Shown here: piece by piece, positions 18,569 to 26,758 of the stretch
Layout of the letters: each line of letters begins with the position of its first letter
Numbering within the stretch: the first letter of the stretch is position 1
Assembly (NCBI GenBank): GCA_046483285.1
Contig: JAWODN010000046.1
Location: 1-64,000 of the forward strand
DNA: 64,000 nucleotides
Reading direction: 5' to 3'
DNA from: CAYRTV01 sp046483285
Lineage (GTDB): Bacteria > Acidobacteriota > Aminicenantia > Aminicenantales > Aminicenantaceae
The notes under the pieces: generated by a model
What the model was told of the DNA's origin: nothing
Databases searched by the model: none
What the model saw: only the letters and a program-made list of their open reading frames with translations
Translations under genes and position numbers: made by a program

Positions 18569-19555
18569 ATGGCAGATTTATCCACGAGCTATATGGGACT
18601 GAGGTTAAAGAATCCCCTGATTGTCGCCAGCAGTGATTTGGCGAGAACCGCTGAGGACATTAAAAAATGCGCCGGGGCCGGAGCGGGGGCTGTGGTCATT
18701 AAATCGATATTTGAAGAGCAGTTTTTGGTTGATGAGGATAAAAATGAAGGAACTTCCATTTATCCGGAAGCTCTTGATTATATGAGACAGGGAGGGCTTT
18801 TAGAATATGCCCCCGAAGCATTGGTGAAGGAAATTGAAACCGCCAAAAAGGAAGTGGATATTCCCTTGATAGCCAGCATCAACTGCCGGACACCTGATTT
18901 ATGGCCTGAATTCGCAGGGCAGCTTCAAACCGCCGGGGCGGATGCGTTGGAATTGAATATCTATGATCTTCCCCTGGATTTGAAAGTTCCCGGGGATGAG
19001 CATGATGACATCAACATCAGGATTCTTAAGGCGGTCAAAGAGAAGGTCGATATTCCGGTTTCCGTCAAGCTGATCAACCAGGTTTCCTCTTTGCCGTATT
19101 TAAGCCGAAAACTGGCGGAAGCCGGAGCCGGGGGGCTGGTGTTTTTCAACTGGTTTTTGCAGCCGGATATCGATATCGACAATCTGACCACGCGCAGCCG
19201 GAAAGGAAAGGGGGATTTTTTAGAATCCTTGAAATGGACGGCGTTGCTGTCGGGACGCATCAAGTGCGATATCGCTTCTTCCGGAGGCGTGATGTCCCAT
19301 AAGGAAGCGATCAAACAAATCCTGGCCGGCGCATCCGCGGTTCAAATCTGCACTCTTCTCTATCAAAAAGGCCTGCAAGAGATTCAAAATCTTATAAACG
19401 GGTTGACCGGATGGATGCAGCCGCATGGGTTCGAATCCATTTCCGATTTTAAAGGAGAAATGTCTTTTCGCAAGCAGCAATTGACGTTCCGGGATATGGG
19501 GGAGGCCAAAAGCTATTTCCGGACCCAGTATTTGAAAACTTATTCCAAGTCATGA
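18569..19555 (+). CDS. Dihydroorotate dehydrogenase-like flavoprotein
   Basis: 328 residues of a TIM-barrel FMN protein. Family features are YMGLRLKNPLIVASS at the start, VSVKLI in the middle and ASSGGVMSHKEAIKQILAGA near the end, the phosphate-binding loop for FMN. The usual pyrimidine-site motif (LEVNISCPN or similar) is replaced by LELNIYDLP, so dihydroorotate may not be its substrate. AAGGAGA lies two bases before ATG 18563 and eight before ATG 18569, and I choose the latter. No other pyrimidine genes are nearby. Members with this divergence are common in anaerobes and uncharacterised. Confidence 0.8.
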   Translation: MADLSTSYMGLRLKNPLIVASSDLARTAEDIKKCAGAGAGAVVIKSIFEEQFLVDEDKNEGTSIYPEALDYMRQGGLLEYAPEALVKEIETAKKEVDIPLIASINCRTPDLWPEFAGQLQTAGADALELNIYDLPLDLKVPGDEHDDINIRILKAVKEKVDIPVSVKLINQVSSLPYLSRKLAEAGAGGLVFFNWFLQPDIDIDNLTTRSRKGKGDFLESLKWTALLSGRIKCDIASSGGVMSHKEAIKQILAGASAVQICTLLYQKGLQEIQNLINGLTGWMQPHGFESISDFKGEMSFRKQQLTFRDMGEAKSYFRTQYLKTYSKS

Positions 19556-19668
19556 TCCGCCGTCCCGGCCCGGCGCTCCACGCCGCCGCCGCTGCTTTTT
19601 CATGAATCCGGGACAATCATTCCGGGAATCGAGACGGGAGGGATTCTGATAATCAAAGGGAGGTCAAA

Positions 19669-20088
19669 ATGAAATCTCTTACTGAATATTTGACATTTAA
19701 AACAGAAACACGGAGAGCGTTTATCAATATGACTTCGGAAGTGGAGTCTTTAGTCAGAAAGAGCGGAATACAGGAAGGATTCTGCCTGGTCAATGCCATG
19801 CATATTACGGCCAGTGTGTTTATCAATGATAATGAGAGAGGGCTTTTCCAGGATTTTGAAGAATTGTTAGAGAAAATAGCCCCTCATGAACCGGTTTCCA
19901 AATACAAGCATAATTTAACCGGAGAAGACAACGCGGATGCGCATTTAAAGCGAACCATTATGGGAAGGGAAGTGGTGATTGCGGTCACCGAAGGCAAGTT
20001 GGATTTCGGCCCTTGGGAACAGATTTTTTACGGTGAATTTGACGGGCGCAGGCCTAAACGGGTTCTGGTCAAAATCATCGGGGAATGA
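19669..20088 (+). CDS. YjbQ/UPF0047 family protein
   Basis: 139 residues, the standard length. Family motifs are MHITASVFINDNE, a conserved pattern with a metal-binding histidine, YKHNLTGEDNADAHLKRTIMG, and TEGKLDFGPWEQIFYGEFDG. E. coli YjbQ has a side activity as thiamine-phosphate synthase, but its real role is unsettled, so I would not name a reaction. AAGGGAGG precedes the start. It lies 113 nt behind the dehydrogenase-like gene and converges with the M14 peptidase gene. Confidence 0.9.
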   Translation: MKSLTEYLTFKTETRRAFINMTSEVESLVRKSGIQEGFCLVNAMHITASVFINDNERGLFQDFEELLEKIAPHEPVSKYKHNLTGEDNADAHLKRTIMGREVVIAVTEGKLDFGPWEQIFYGEFDGRRPKRVLVKIIGE

Positions 20089-20164
20089 TCTCCGGCCGTC
20101 CGGGCCGGCTCATCATCCAGGCTGAAAAAAAAGCCGTGGGAACACCTCAATCAATGAATCCTCT

Positions 20165-22747
20165 TCAGTCCCCCTCCGGGTAAAGCAGGCCGTTTAATAG
20201 GAACTTGTAGGTTCCATGGGACTGGCCCCGGTGCTGGCAGCGGATGCCGATCATGATGATACGGCCCTCTTTGTAACGAACGTCCACCACCGCGGCCTGC
20301 CTGGAAACGGCATCTTCTCCCAGCAGCCAGCCGCTGAGAAGAATATCATTCTTGGGAAAAGATGCCACCACTGAGCGGTCCCATTCTCCATCCGGAATGG
20401 AGGTCCGGAATGCCAGGGAGTTGGAAAACACGGCTGCGGCTTCCGGAGGCATTCCGTATCCAATGGGCCTGGAATTATCCACCTTGATCCTGAGAATGGA
20501 AGTGGGGCAGAAGAACTGATCCCGGCCGATATTTTCCAAAGCATTCCTCACCGGCGGCGAGAATTCATTTATAACCAGGCTGTTGGCATTATTAAGTGTG
20601 ATCATGCGGCCGCCTTCAGAAACAAATTCTTTAAGCGCCTCCACTCCGTTTTTGCCGATTCCGCCTTCATATTCCGGAGGTCCCTCGGTGTAATATCGGG
20701 CATAGCGGGACCCCGGCGCGGGTTTACCGTGGATGATGATATCCGGGCTTTCATCGGCGAAAATAATGACATCAAAGCGTTCTTTAAGGCTTTTGCCTGA
20801 ATTGAAATCTTTGTTGCGCAGGGTGGTATAAGAGATGTCCATGTCATCAAAGATGTAGCGAACCCAGCCTTCATCCATATTGGCTTTCCAGGATTGATAG
20901 AGGCCGATCCGGGGCAGCTTCAAAACCGATTTTTGGATGCCTGAAATATCATCCAAAGCCTGCGCTTGCAGATTGAGGGATTTGAGTTTTTCCGGGAGAT
21001 GGGATTGAACCCGGGAATCGTTGACAATCAGGAAACTTCCCGTACAGGCATGGATATCATCCGCATTAACCGGTGTTTTGGCCCGGAAAACTTCGGCTCC
21101 TTTTTCAAGCAGCGAAAAAACAGCGGCATAGGAGGCATTGGCTTTGGCATCGAGCAAAATATAACCGGCGTCTTCAGGAGGAGACGTGATTTCAGGCCCC
21201 GGGATGGTTTGAAGCCGCTCCATTTCAGCCTGAAAAGGAGAATCGATGCGGTCGCAGCGGACCCCCATCTGAAGAGGCAGGGTCCACCCGGCGTTATCAT
21301 AAGGCGGGATGGGAGGTCCTCCGGGATACTGCCGCATATCCGGATATTCCTGCTTTTCCAAAAGGGCTTGGGCGTAGGGGCGGTAGGGCTGGGAAAGATC
21401 AACCACAAAGGAACCGGCAGGGTAAATTTTCCCGTCCGCCGTAAAATCCTGCTTGGCTTGATGAATTTCCACCCCGCCCATCCGCAGAATATCCAGCATG
21501 CGGAGAGTGGTGGGGTAATCGCGCTGTTTTTTGGGGATGACAAAGGCATAAGGTTTCCCTTTCGGCCTGATTTCAATTGCGTCTTTGTTCATTTTGTAGA
21601 AGTTATAAAGAAAATCCTCTTTATGAAGATAAGCGGTTTTGAGCAGGCTTTTGGAGAAAATCAATTCATATTCCACCAGATCGCGCAAACGCCACCATCC
21701 TCCCGGCCAGGGATCCGGGAACTGTATGCGTTTTTCCACGTACGAGTCGGGAAGTTCGTTGGGCTCGATGTATATCGGAGTAGCGATTTTGACGGAGGCC
21801 ATTTCACTGAGAATCCCGATGGAATTATGAAGCCAGGATGTGTCGTTGCAGGCTCCGATCCACCATCCGGTGAATGAACGGCCGTGAACGACGCCTTTGG
21901 CATCATTTTTTTGGAGGTCATAGGCCATGTTCATGCCCATCAGTGCCACACCTCTCCAAACCAAGGGGTGAACATTGGGAATGGGCGGATTATCAAAAGG
22001 AGGCAGAAACAGACGGGCGCCGGTTGAACCCATTTGATGCTGATCGATATGAATTTGAGGAATCCAGTCATGATAAAGAACTTGAGTCACCGCACGGGTT
22101 TCCGGAAGGTTGAACATAAACCAATCGCGGTTGTTGTTATGACCTGCGTAATGATGGTAAAGCCAGGGCATCCGGCTGCCCTCATATTTGGTTCCCGCGT
22201 ATTGCCGGTACCATTCCGTGACCATCTGCACCCCGTCGGGATTAATGGTGGGAGCCAGAAGCACGATAACATCCTGAAGGACCTTATCGCTGTCAAATGG
22301 GGTGTTCCCGGTCACCAGGTTATAGGCGAATTCCATGGACATCTGTGAGGCCGCGATTTCGGTGGCGTGAAGGCTGCAGGTTATCATCACCATGACTTTG
22401 CCTTCCCGGGCAAGTTCTTTGGCTTCAGATTCTGTCAAACCGCGGGTGTCGCGGAGTTTTCTGGTGATTTTACGATAGCGGTCGAGCTCGGCCATATTGG
22501 CTTCGGAGGTGATAACCGCCATGACCACCGGCTTTCCGAGCGTGCTTTCTCCGATGGTGATCACCTTGATCTTTTCAGATTCCTGGTCCAGGACGGCGAA
22601 ATATTTTTGGATCTGGTCGGTATCGGCCAGTTTACGGTCAGCTCCGACTTGGTGGCCTAAAAATTCATCCGGAGACGTTTGCGCGTTCGCAAAAAGCGGA
22701 AACACCCATAACATGATGATAAATCCGATCCAGGTTTTTCTTTTCAT
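20165..22747 (-). CDS. Secreted M14-family zinc carboxypeptidase-like protein
   Basis: 860 residues with signal peptide (TWIGFIIMLWVFPLFANA). The M14 domain spans roughly 30-350: H127-A-T-E130 supplies the first zinc ligands, NPDGVQ and NNNRDW match substrate-binding positions, and QIHIDQHQ (about 231-238) the third zinc ligand. A long C-terminal part follows, with a glutamine-amidotransferase/ThuA-like segment (DVIIFADESP, ALKEFVSEGGRMI). Such long M14 proteins are exported peptidases of peptide-degrading bacteria. GGAGGGAG precedes the start. Downstream of an SRP RNA and a repeat on the same strand, it is probably a separate transcript. Confidence 0.87.
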   Translation of the reverse strand: MKRKTWIGFIIMLWVFPLFANAQTSPDEFLGHQVGADRKLADTDQIQKYFAVLDQESEKIKVITIGESTLGKPVVMAVITSEANMAELDRYRKITRKLRDTRGLTESEAKELAREGKVMVMITCSLHATEIAASQMSMEFAYNLVTGNTPFDSDKVLQDVIVLLAPTINPDGVQMVTEWYRQYAGTKYEGSRMPWLYHHYAGHNNNRDWFMFNLPETRAVTQVLYHDWIPQIHIDQHQMGSTGARLFLPPFDNPPIPNVHPLVWRGVALMGMNMAYDLQKNDAKGVVHGRSFTGWWIGACNDTSWLHNSIGILSEMASVKIATPIYIEPNELPDSYVEKRIQFPDPWPGGWWRLRDLVEYELIFSKSLLKTAYLHKEDFLYNFYKMNKDAIEIRPKGKPYAFVIPKKQRDYPTTLRMLDILRMGGVEIHQAKQDFTADGKIYPAGSFVVDLSQPYRPYAQALLEKQEYPDMRQYPGGPPIPPYDNAGWTLPLQMGVRCDRIDSPFQAEMERLQTIPGPEITSPPEDAGYILLDAKANASYAAVFSLLEKGAEVFRAKTPVNADDIHACTGSFLIVNDSRVQSHLPEKLKSLNLQAQALDDISGIQKSVLKLPRIGLYQSWKANMDEGWVRYIFDDMDISYTTLRNKDFNSGKSLKERFDVIIFADESPDIIIHGKPAPGSRYARYYTEGPPEYEGGIGKNGVEALKEFVSEGGRMITLNNANSLVINEFSPPVRNALENIGRDQFFCPTSILRIKVDNSRPIGYGMPPEAAAVFSNSLAFRTSIPDGEWDRSVVASFPKNDILLSGWLLGEDAVSRQAAVVDVRYKEGRIIMIGIRCQHRGQSHGTYKFLLNGLLYPEGD

Positions 22748-22798
22748 TTGCTCCCTCCTATTCTTGACTTCTCATTTTATTCGCCTGATCTATTACTT

Positions 22799-22860
22799 AG
22801 CCTGATCTATTCATAAAAAAATTGCGATGTTTTTGCAATCTCTTTCTTATCAGCGACAAG
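22799..22860 (-). repeat. 60-bp two-hairpin repeat, copy on the minus strand
   Basis: Read on the minus strand it matches the copies at 43802-43862 and 48672-48734 almost base for base: a hairpin CTTRTCGCTGATAAG, then ATTGC-loop-GCAAT followed by T residues, then TGAATA...CAGGCTA. One stem base is changed here (GACAAG for GATAAG on the plus strand). It lies downstream of the SRP RNA in that gene's direction. Confidence 0.8.
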
Positions 22861-22886
22861 CATGGTTTTTAGTGATGCGCCTCGCA

Positions 22887-22913
22887 TCTGCGGCAATCCC
22901 GGCCCGTGAATAA
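22887..22913 (+). repeat. 27-bp dispersed repeat (inverted copy at 43485-43511)
   Basis: These 27 bases, beginning TCTGCGGCAATCCCGG, occur in perfect reverse complement at 43485-43511. A shorter variant is at about 61753-61770. All three are intergenic. No coding or RNA role is evident. Confidence 0.75.
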
Positions 22914-22961
22914 GCCAGGATTCGTAATTTTTTTATCCTTCTTTGAATAATCAAAAAAAAA

Positions 22962-23239
22962 CCGGGCCGCGCACCCGCTTCGACTGGAACCGCCCCTGCG
23001 TAACATGGACAGTAAGCTCGGGTGAGGCTGTCCTGCAGCACAAGAAACGGCCTTGCTGCCGCTGCTACCTTCCGGTCCTGACGGGATTCACAAAGCGTCC
23101 TTTGCACAGGGCCCGCACCGTCATCACCACTTATCCATGCCCAGTCCAGAAGAAGCCCAGCCTCAGCCGGGAATTCAACCTCACTGCAGCGGATTGTGAG
23201 TCACAGGGCACCGCTAACTCCCCGTCTAGCACGGCCCGG
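22962..23239 (-). ncRNA. ffs: Signal recognition particle RNA, large bacterial type
   Basis: The minus strand contains the universal SRP domain IV core GTCAGGACCGGAAGGTAGCAGC at about 23061-23082, within which GACCGGAAGG and AGCAGC are the Ffh-binding features. The 5' half carries the Alu-domain signature GTGCTAGACGGGGAG near 23220-23235 and GGTGCCCTGTG, so this is the roughly 270-nt type with Alu domain and not the short 4.5S type. The terminal arms CCGGGCC (23233-23239) and GGCCCGG (22962-22968) pair. A run of T residues follows to about 22953 and would terminate transcription. The RNA works with Ffh in co-translational membrane targeting. It begins 4 nt beyond the stop codon of the barrel gene upstream. 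Confidence 0.93.
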
Positions 23240-23241
23240 AA

Positions 23242-23272
23242 ATTAAAATCTGCCGGATATTCCGGCTCGCAA
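23242..23272 (-). promoter_or_regulatory. Candidate SRP RNA promoter inside the barrel gene
   Basis: On the minus strand TTGCGA (23267-23272) and TTTAAT (23242-23247) are separated by 19 bp. The -10 hexamer overlaps the TAA stop of the barrel gene. Its distance to the first paired base of the RNA fits initiation at the CCGGGCC arm. The -35 match is modest. Confidence 0.45.
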
Positions 23273-24085
23273 AATAAGACCATCCCAAATGCCGGCTCCG
23301 GCCTTCACATAAAGATGGGGGATGATTTCAGCCCGAACTCCTAAATTCAGCTGGAACAAGGGAAGGATATTTGGAATATTTGTGTTCATTTCCTCCTCGG
23401 CTTCTTTGAAGGTTCGGATATCGCTGTGGTCAAGGGTTTCGGTTCCACGGCTGCTGTTGTACCGGCCGGCATAATCATAGCTGATTTCTCCATTCAATTC
23501 AGCGACGCCCAATCCGAAAATCAGATACGGCGTCACTCTCCATTCCGGGAACAGGTCCCAACGGAAACTTAAATTGGTGAAAAAGGGAGCCACGGTGATT
23601 TCTCCTTGGGCTTCGGCGTCGGCAAAGCTTCCGTCAGAGAAAGTCTGCCGGACCGAGCCTTCAACCGTCATCCTCATATAAGTTTGTTCGAATGAAACCC
23701 CCAGACTGAAAGGACCCTGTCTTCCCCGCGGGTAAAAACGGAATTCGAGCCCGTAGTTGTGTCCGCCGGAATCAAAAATCATCTGCTGTTCATAGGTGGT
23801 CTGACTCACGGTGTATTGCAGGTCTTCGATTTCTCTGGTGATCTCATTGCGGAATTCTTTTCCCAATTCACCGCCGAGTTCGCTCTCCAGGATGCTTTTA
23901 ATGAAATTGAGGGACCAGAAGGAATAATGAACGCCGATTTCAAACCGGTCGGAAGGTTTTTGGAGGTTCATTTCAGGGATTTCCGGTTTCGCCGGAGTTT
24001 CCTGGGCGGTCACAGGAAGGAAAAGCCATGAGAATGCGGCCAAAAAGACCGTAAACATCCGGAATGGATTTCGCATTTCATTCAT
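23243..24085 (-). CDS. Outer-membrane beta-barrel protein, function unknown
   Basis: 280 residues from ATG 24085. A signal peptide (FRMFTVFLAAFSWLFLPVTAQ) is followed by alternating strands rich in aromatic residues (YGLEFRFYPRG, FSLGVSFEQTYMRM, TNLSFRWDLFPEWRVTPYLIFGLG) and ends ILRAGISGRF with a terminal phenylalanine, the hallmark of barrel proteins recognised by the BAM machinery. The pattern FxVGxxY...LGVRAEIIPHLYVKAGAGIW resembles OmpA-like porin-fold barrels. A longer frame from GTG 24151 would place the start upstream of the apparent promoter, so it is rejected; ATG 24076 is an alternative. It shows that the organism has an outer membrane. Confidence 0.75.
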   Translation of the reverse strand: MNEMRNPFRMFTVFLAAFSWLFLPVTAQETPAKPEIPEMNLQKPSDRFEIGVHYSFWSLNFIKSILESELGGELGKEFRNEITREIEDLQYTVSQTTYEQQMIFDSGGHNYGLEFRFYPRGRQGPFSLGVSFEQTYMRMTVEGSVRQTFSDGSFADAEAQGEITVAPFFTNLSFRWDLFPEWRVTPYLIFGLGVAELNGEISYDYAGRYNSSRGTETLDHSDIRTFKEAEEEMNTNIPNILPLFQLNLGVRAEIIPHLYVKAGAGIWDGLILRAGISGRF

Positions 24086-24109
24086 TTTAATCAGCTGTTT
24101 TGCCGCTTC

Positions 24110-24139
24110 ATTATAGCATTTATGGATGGGAACATACAA
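24110..24139 (-). promoter_or_regulatory. Extended -10 promoter of the barrel gene
   Basis: On the minus strand TTGTAT (24134-24139), an 18-bp spacer ending TGC, and TATAAT (24110-24115). The TGC-TATAAT makes an extended -10. Transcription would begin near 24103, about 18 nt before ATG 24085. Confidence 0.6.
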
Positions 24140-24156
24140 TCGCCGCCGCACTCCCG

Positions 24157-25389
24157 CTAGGAGGCAAGAACAGCATGGGCGCGGCGGAGCTTTTCCCGGA
24201 CCGGGACCCGGTATGGGCAGGCAGGCTCACACTGTCCGCAGCTCCGGCAGGCTGAAGCATTTTGATGGGAAGGCAGGCGGGAATATGCCCGCCTGCTTCT
24301 CCCGATTTTTTGATAACTTTCATGATAAGCCAAATAACGGAAAATCCGGGAGATTTGCACTCCTTCCCGGCATTGAATTTGGCACCGGCCGCAAAAACGG
24401 CAGGTGTCACTGGAATTTTCCGCCACATACCGGTAGAGGCTGCGTCTTTCGGCGGGGGTCAGGGTTTGATGGACCACGGCCAGGTCTTCTTCCAATTCCT
24501 GAAAATTAAGCATTTCAGTCACCACTGAGCTTATGTTCCGGTTGGACAAAGCCCACTTCAGCATGGATTGGTAAAGCGATGCCCCGGGTGTGCGGTATTT
24601 TTCCAGATTTTGGTGGCGGCCGCCCACTTTCAGAGTCTTCATGGCAATGACTCCGATGTCTTTTCCGTAGGCTTCACGGATCAAATCCTCAAGGCCGCAG
24701 GTTTCAAGGTAATTATCATAAGTTTGGATTTGCGGGGATCCTTCATCGATATCAAAGACATTGTATCCAATCTGAATCATGTCATACCGTTCGCAGTCCA
24801 GGGTTTTTCTGAATACGGGAAGGTGATTGGAGTGGCAGGAGAGCCCGGTGCAGCGGCATTTTCCTTCTTGTTTTAAAGTTTCGAAGGCGGACAAAACTTC
24901 TTCATGAGTGAGGTTTTCCGGTTTTTCAGCGCCGTGGATCATAAGAACATCAATGACATCTGTTCCCAATCTTTTCAAACTGCCCTCAGCTGAACGGATA
25001 ATGGACCGGCGGTTCCAGTTTCCGCGCAGGTGAAATTTAGTGGCCACATGGATTTTATCCCGGCCCGCTTCGCGGAGTAAACGGCCGATCATGCGCTCGC
25101 TGTTGCCGTTCATATAGGAATGAGAAGTGTCGATGTAATTGACCCCTTTTTCTATGGATTGGAGGAGAATGGACCAGTCCGGCAGGGGGCTTCCTCCAAG
25201 GGAAATTTCTGAAACCATCAATCCGGTCCGGCCCAGGCGGCGGTAATACATGTCTCCCTTTTTGATTCTTTTTGGATTTTGAAGCCAGCTGGAAGATGTT
25301 TTCAACAGCGGAATCGAAACCGCCCCGGAGCATATTTTTTGTAAAAATTCCCTCCGGCTGTTCATAATCTTGGGGTTTGTTCCGGACAT
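24157..25389 (-). CDS. Exported aldo/keto reductase with C-terminal ferredoxin-like domain
   Basis: 410 residues. The N-terminus contains SRREFLQKICSGAVSIPLL, a twin-arginine-type signal, implying export of the folded enzyme. The AKR barrel follows: LGRTGLMVSEISLGG, YIDTSHSYMNGNSERMIG (catalytic Asp and Tyr), VATKFHLRGNW with the active-site lysine, and DVLMIHG. The C-terminal 80 residues hold two cysteine clusters, CRFCGRCQIQC and CRSCGQCEPACPYRVP, for one or two 4Fe-4S centres. AAAGGAGGG six bases before ATG 25389 settles the start. Electron transfer between cluster and an oxidoreductase site is likely; substrate unknown. Same strand and close spacing with the aldolase gene suggest an operon. 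Confidence 0.87.
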   Translation of the reverse strand: MSGTNPKIMNSRREFLQKICSGAVSIPLLKTSSSWLQNPKRIKKGDMYYRRLGRTGLMVSEISLGGSPLPDWSILLQSIEKGVNYIDTSHSYMNGNSERMIGRLLREAGRDKIHVATKFHLRGNWNRRSIIRSAEGSLKRLGTDVIDVLMIHGAEKPENLTHEEVLSAFETLKQEGKCRCTGLSCHSNHLPVFRKTLDCERYDMIQIGYNVFDIDEGSPQIQTYDNYLETCGLEDLIREAYGKDIGVIAMKTLKVGGRHQNLEKYRTPGASLYQSMLKWALSNRNISSVVTEMLNFQELEEDLAVVHQTLTPAERRSLYRYVAENSSDTCRFCGRCQIQCREGVQISRIFRYLAYHESYQKIGRSRRAYSRLPSHQNASACRSCGQCEPACPYRVPVREKLRRAHAVLAS

Positions 25390-25447
25390 GGCAGCCCTCC
25401 TTTCCGGCCGGAGCCGGCTGGTTGGTTATTCAGTTTCACAATGGTTT

Positions 25448-26335
25448 TCATAACAGGTCAAGCCCGCTCAGATGATTCTTAATGTCTTCCCGGCCTTTTT
25501 GCTCCAAAGGCTGCAGGGGAGACCGGACGGGCCCTCCGTAGAATCCGAGAAGGTCCAAGGCGTATTTTGCCGCCGGAATCCCGTATGTGACCGTAACCGC
25601 CTGGTTGAGAGGAACCAGGGATGATTGCAGCTCGCGGGCGTCCTCCCATTTTTGCCGCCGGAATAAAGAGAAAAGATTCAGGCAGAGTTCCGGGGCCACG
25701 GCGGCCAGCGTCAATATCCCGCCGTCCGCTCCCATCAGCCATCCGGCCAGCAGCAGGCTTCCCGCTCCCAGCAGATAGACCCGGTCTTGGGGTAAGCGGG
25801 GGCGGACCTCTTCCAAAAACGCCAAATTGCCGGAACTGTCTTTTATTCCCAGGATGTTGGGATGGCGGCAGAGTTCAATAATCAAGCCGGAGTCCGGAAA
25901 AACACCTGTATTTCTGGGAATGTTGTAAATGATAACAGGTATGCGGCTGCTGTCAGCCAGGGTTAAGTAGTGGTTTTTCAGAGCTTCGGAGGTCATGAGG
26001 GATTTGTAGTAATGTGGCAGCATAATCAGGGCGGCGTCCGCTCCGGCATCGGCGATGCGGTTTGTGAAATCGACGGTATGACAGGTGGATTCCCTGGCGG
26101 TTCCGGCGATGATTTTTTTCCCCGGAAATGCGCTTTTTTTAGCGAGGCTGACCGCCGCAGCGCATTCATAATCATTTAAGTAAACAAATTCGCCGGTTGA
26201 GCCGCCGATCACGTAGCCGGATAGTTCATGCCGGTTGTATTTATACAGATTTTCTTCCAGTTTTTCGGGGAAAAAACGGTCTTCCTTAAAAGGAGTGGTT
26301 AAAGCCGCGAAGATGCCTTGATATTCCTGATGCAT
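25448..26335 (-). CDS. Dihydrodipicolinate synthase/N-acetylneuraminate lyase family aldolase
   Basis: 295 residues, family-typical. IGGSTGEFVYL is the pyruvate-carboxylate motif, VIIYNIPRNTG carries the catalytic tyrosine, and ILGIKDSSGN the Schiff-base lysine. The family contains DapA, N-acetylneuraminate lyase and 4-hydroxy-2-oxoglutarate aldolase. Sequence alone does not choose among them, and no other lysine-pathway gene is adjacent. GGAGG precedes the start. It sits 26 nt behind the zincin gene and 58 nt before the aldo/keto reductase gene. Confidence 0.88.
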   Translation of the reverse strand: MHQEYQGIFAALTTPFKEDRFFPEKLEENLYKYNRHELSGYVIGGSTGEFVYLNDYECAAAVSLAKKSAFPGKKIIAGTARESTCHTVDFTNRIADAGADAALIMLPHYYKSLMTSEALKNHYLTLADSSRIPVIIYNIPRNTGVFPDSGLIIELCRHPNILGIKDSSGNLAFLEEVRPRLPQDRVYLLGAGSLLLAGWLMGADGGILTLAAVAPELCLNLFSLFRRQKWEDARELQSSLVPLNQAVTVTYGIPAAKYALDLLGFYGGPVRSPLQPLEQKGREDIKNHLSGLDLL

Positions 26336-26361
26336 TGTTCAGCCTCCAGATTGGTACCAGG

Positions 26362-26745
26362 TTAGTTCTTGTTCTTTATTTCGTTTTCCAGGGCGCGGAG
26401 CTCCCGGTCGGATTTTCCAAAATAATGGCCGATTTCATGCCTTACCACGTCTATGACTTTTTGCTTGATTTCTTCATCACTCGAGCATACCTGTTCGATG
26501 GGTTCCTGATAGATGGAGATCACATCCGGAGCGACATTCCCATAATAAGGCCCCCGGTTTTTATAAGGAACTCCATGATAAAGCCCCAGGATAAGCCCGC
26601 GGGAAGAGACTCCCAGTTTTTGGTAGACGTCCCGGGGCGGCCGGTCCTCCACAATCACGGTTATATTTTCCAGGTATTTTTTGAATTCGGCATGAATTTC
26701 TTCTAAAGCCTCTCGAGCCAAATCCTCAAAGCGCTTTCTGTCCAT
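26362..26745 (-). CDS. Minimal zincin-type metallopeptidase family protein (DUF1025-like)
   Basis: 127 residues from ATG 26745. Family features are FEDLAREALEEIHAEF at the start, LILGLYHGVPYKNRGPYYG in the middle and the zinc motif RHEIGHYFG near the end (HEIGH fits HExxH). The small size and sequence match the bacterial minimal metallopeptidase family of unknown substrate. A longer frame to 26799 would overlap the adenosyltransferase gene by 41 nt and is less likely. It follows that gene by 13 nt. Confidence 0.8.
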   Translation of the reverse strand: MDRKRFEDLAREALEEIHAEFKKYLENITVIVEDRPPRDVYQKLGVSSRGLILGLYHGVPYKNRGPYYGNVAPDVISIYQEPIEQVCSSDEEIKQKVIDVVRHEIGHYFGKSDRELRALENEIKNKN

Positions 26746-26758
26746 ATTGACTGAGCCT

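Noticed and set aside
20966..21877. 303-codon plus-strand open frame inside the M14 peptidase gene
   Set aside because: Antisense shadow; the M14 frame has zinc ligands, a signal peptide and a ribosome site.
22087..22348. Frameshift or domain break in the M14 gene suggested by alternative frames
   Set aside because: The main frame is continuous from signal peptide to C-terminus with all motifs in order.
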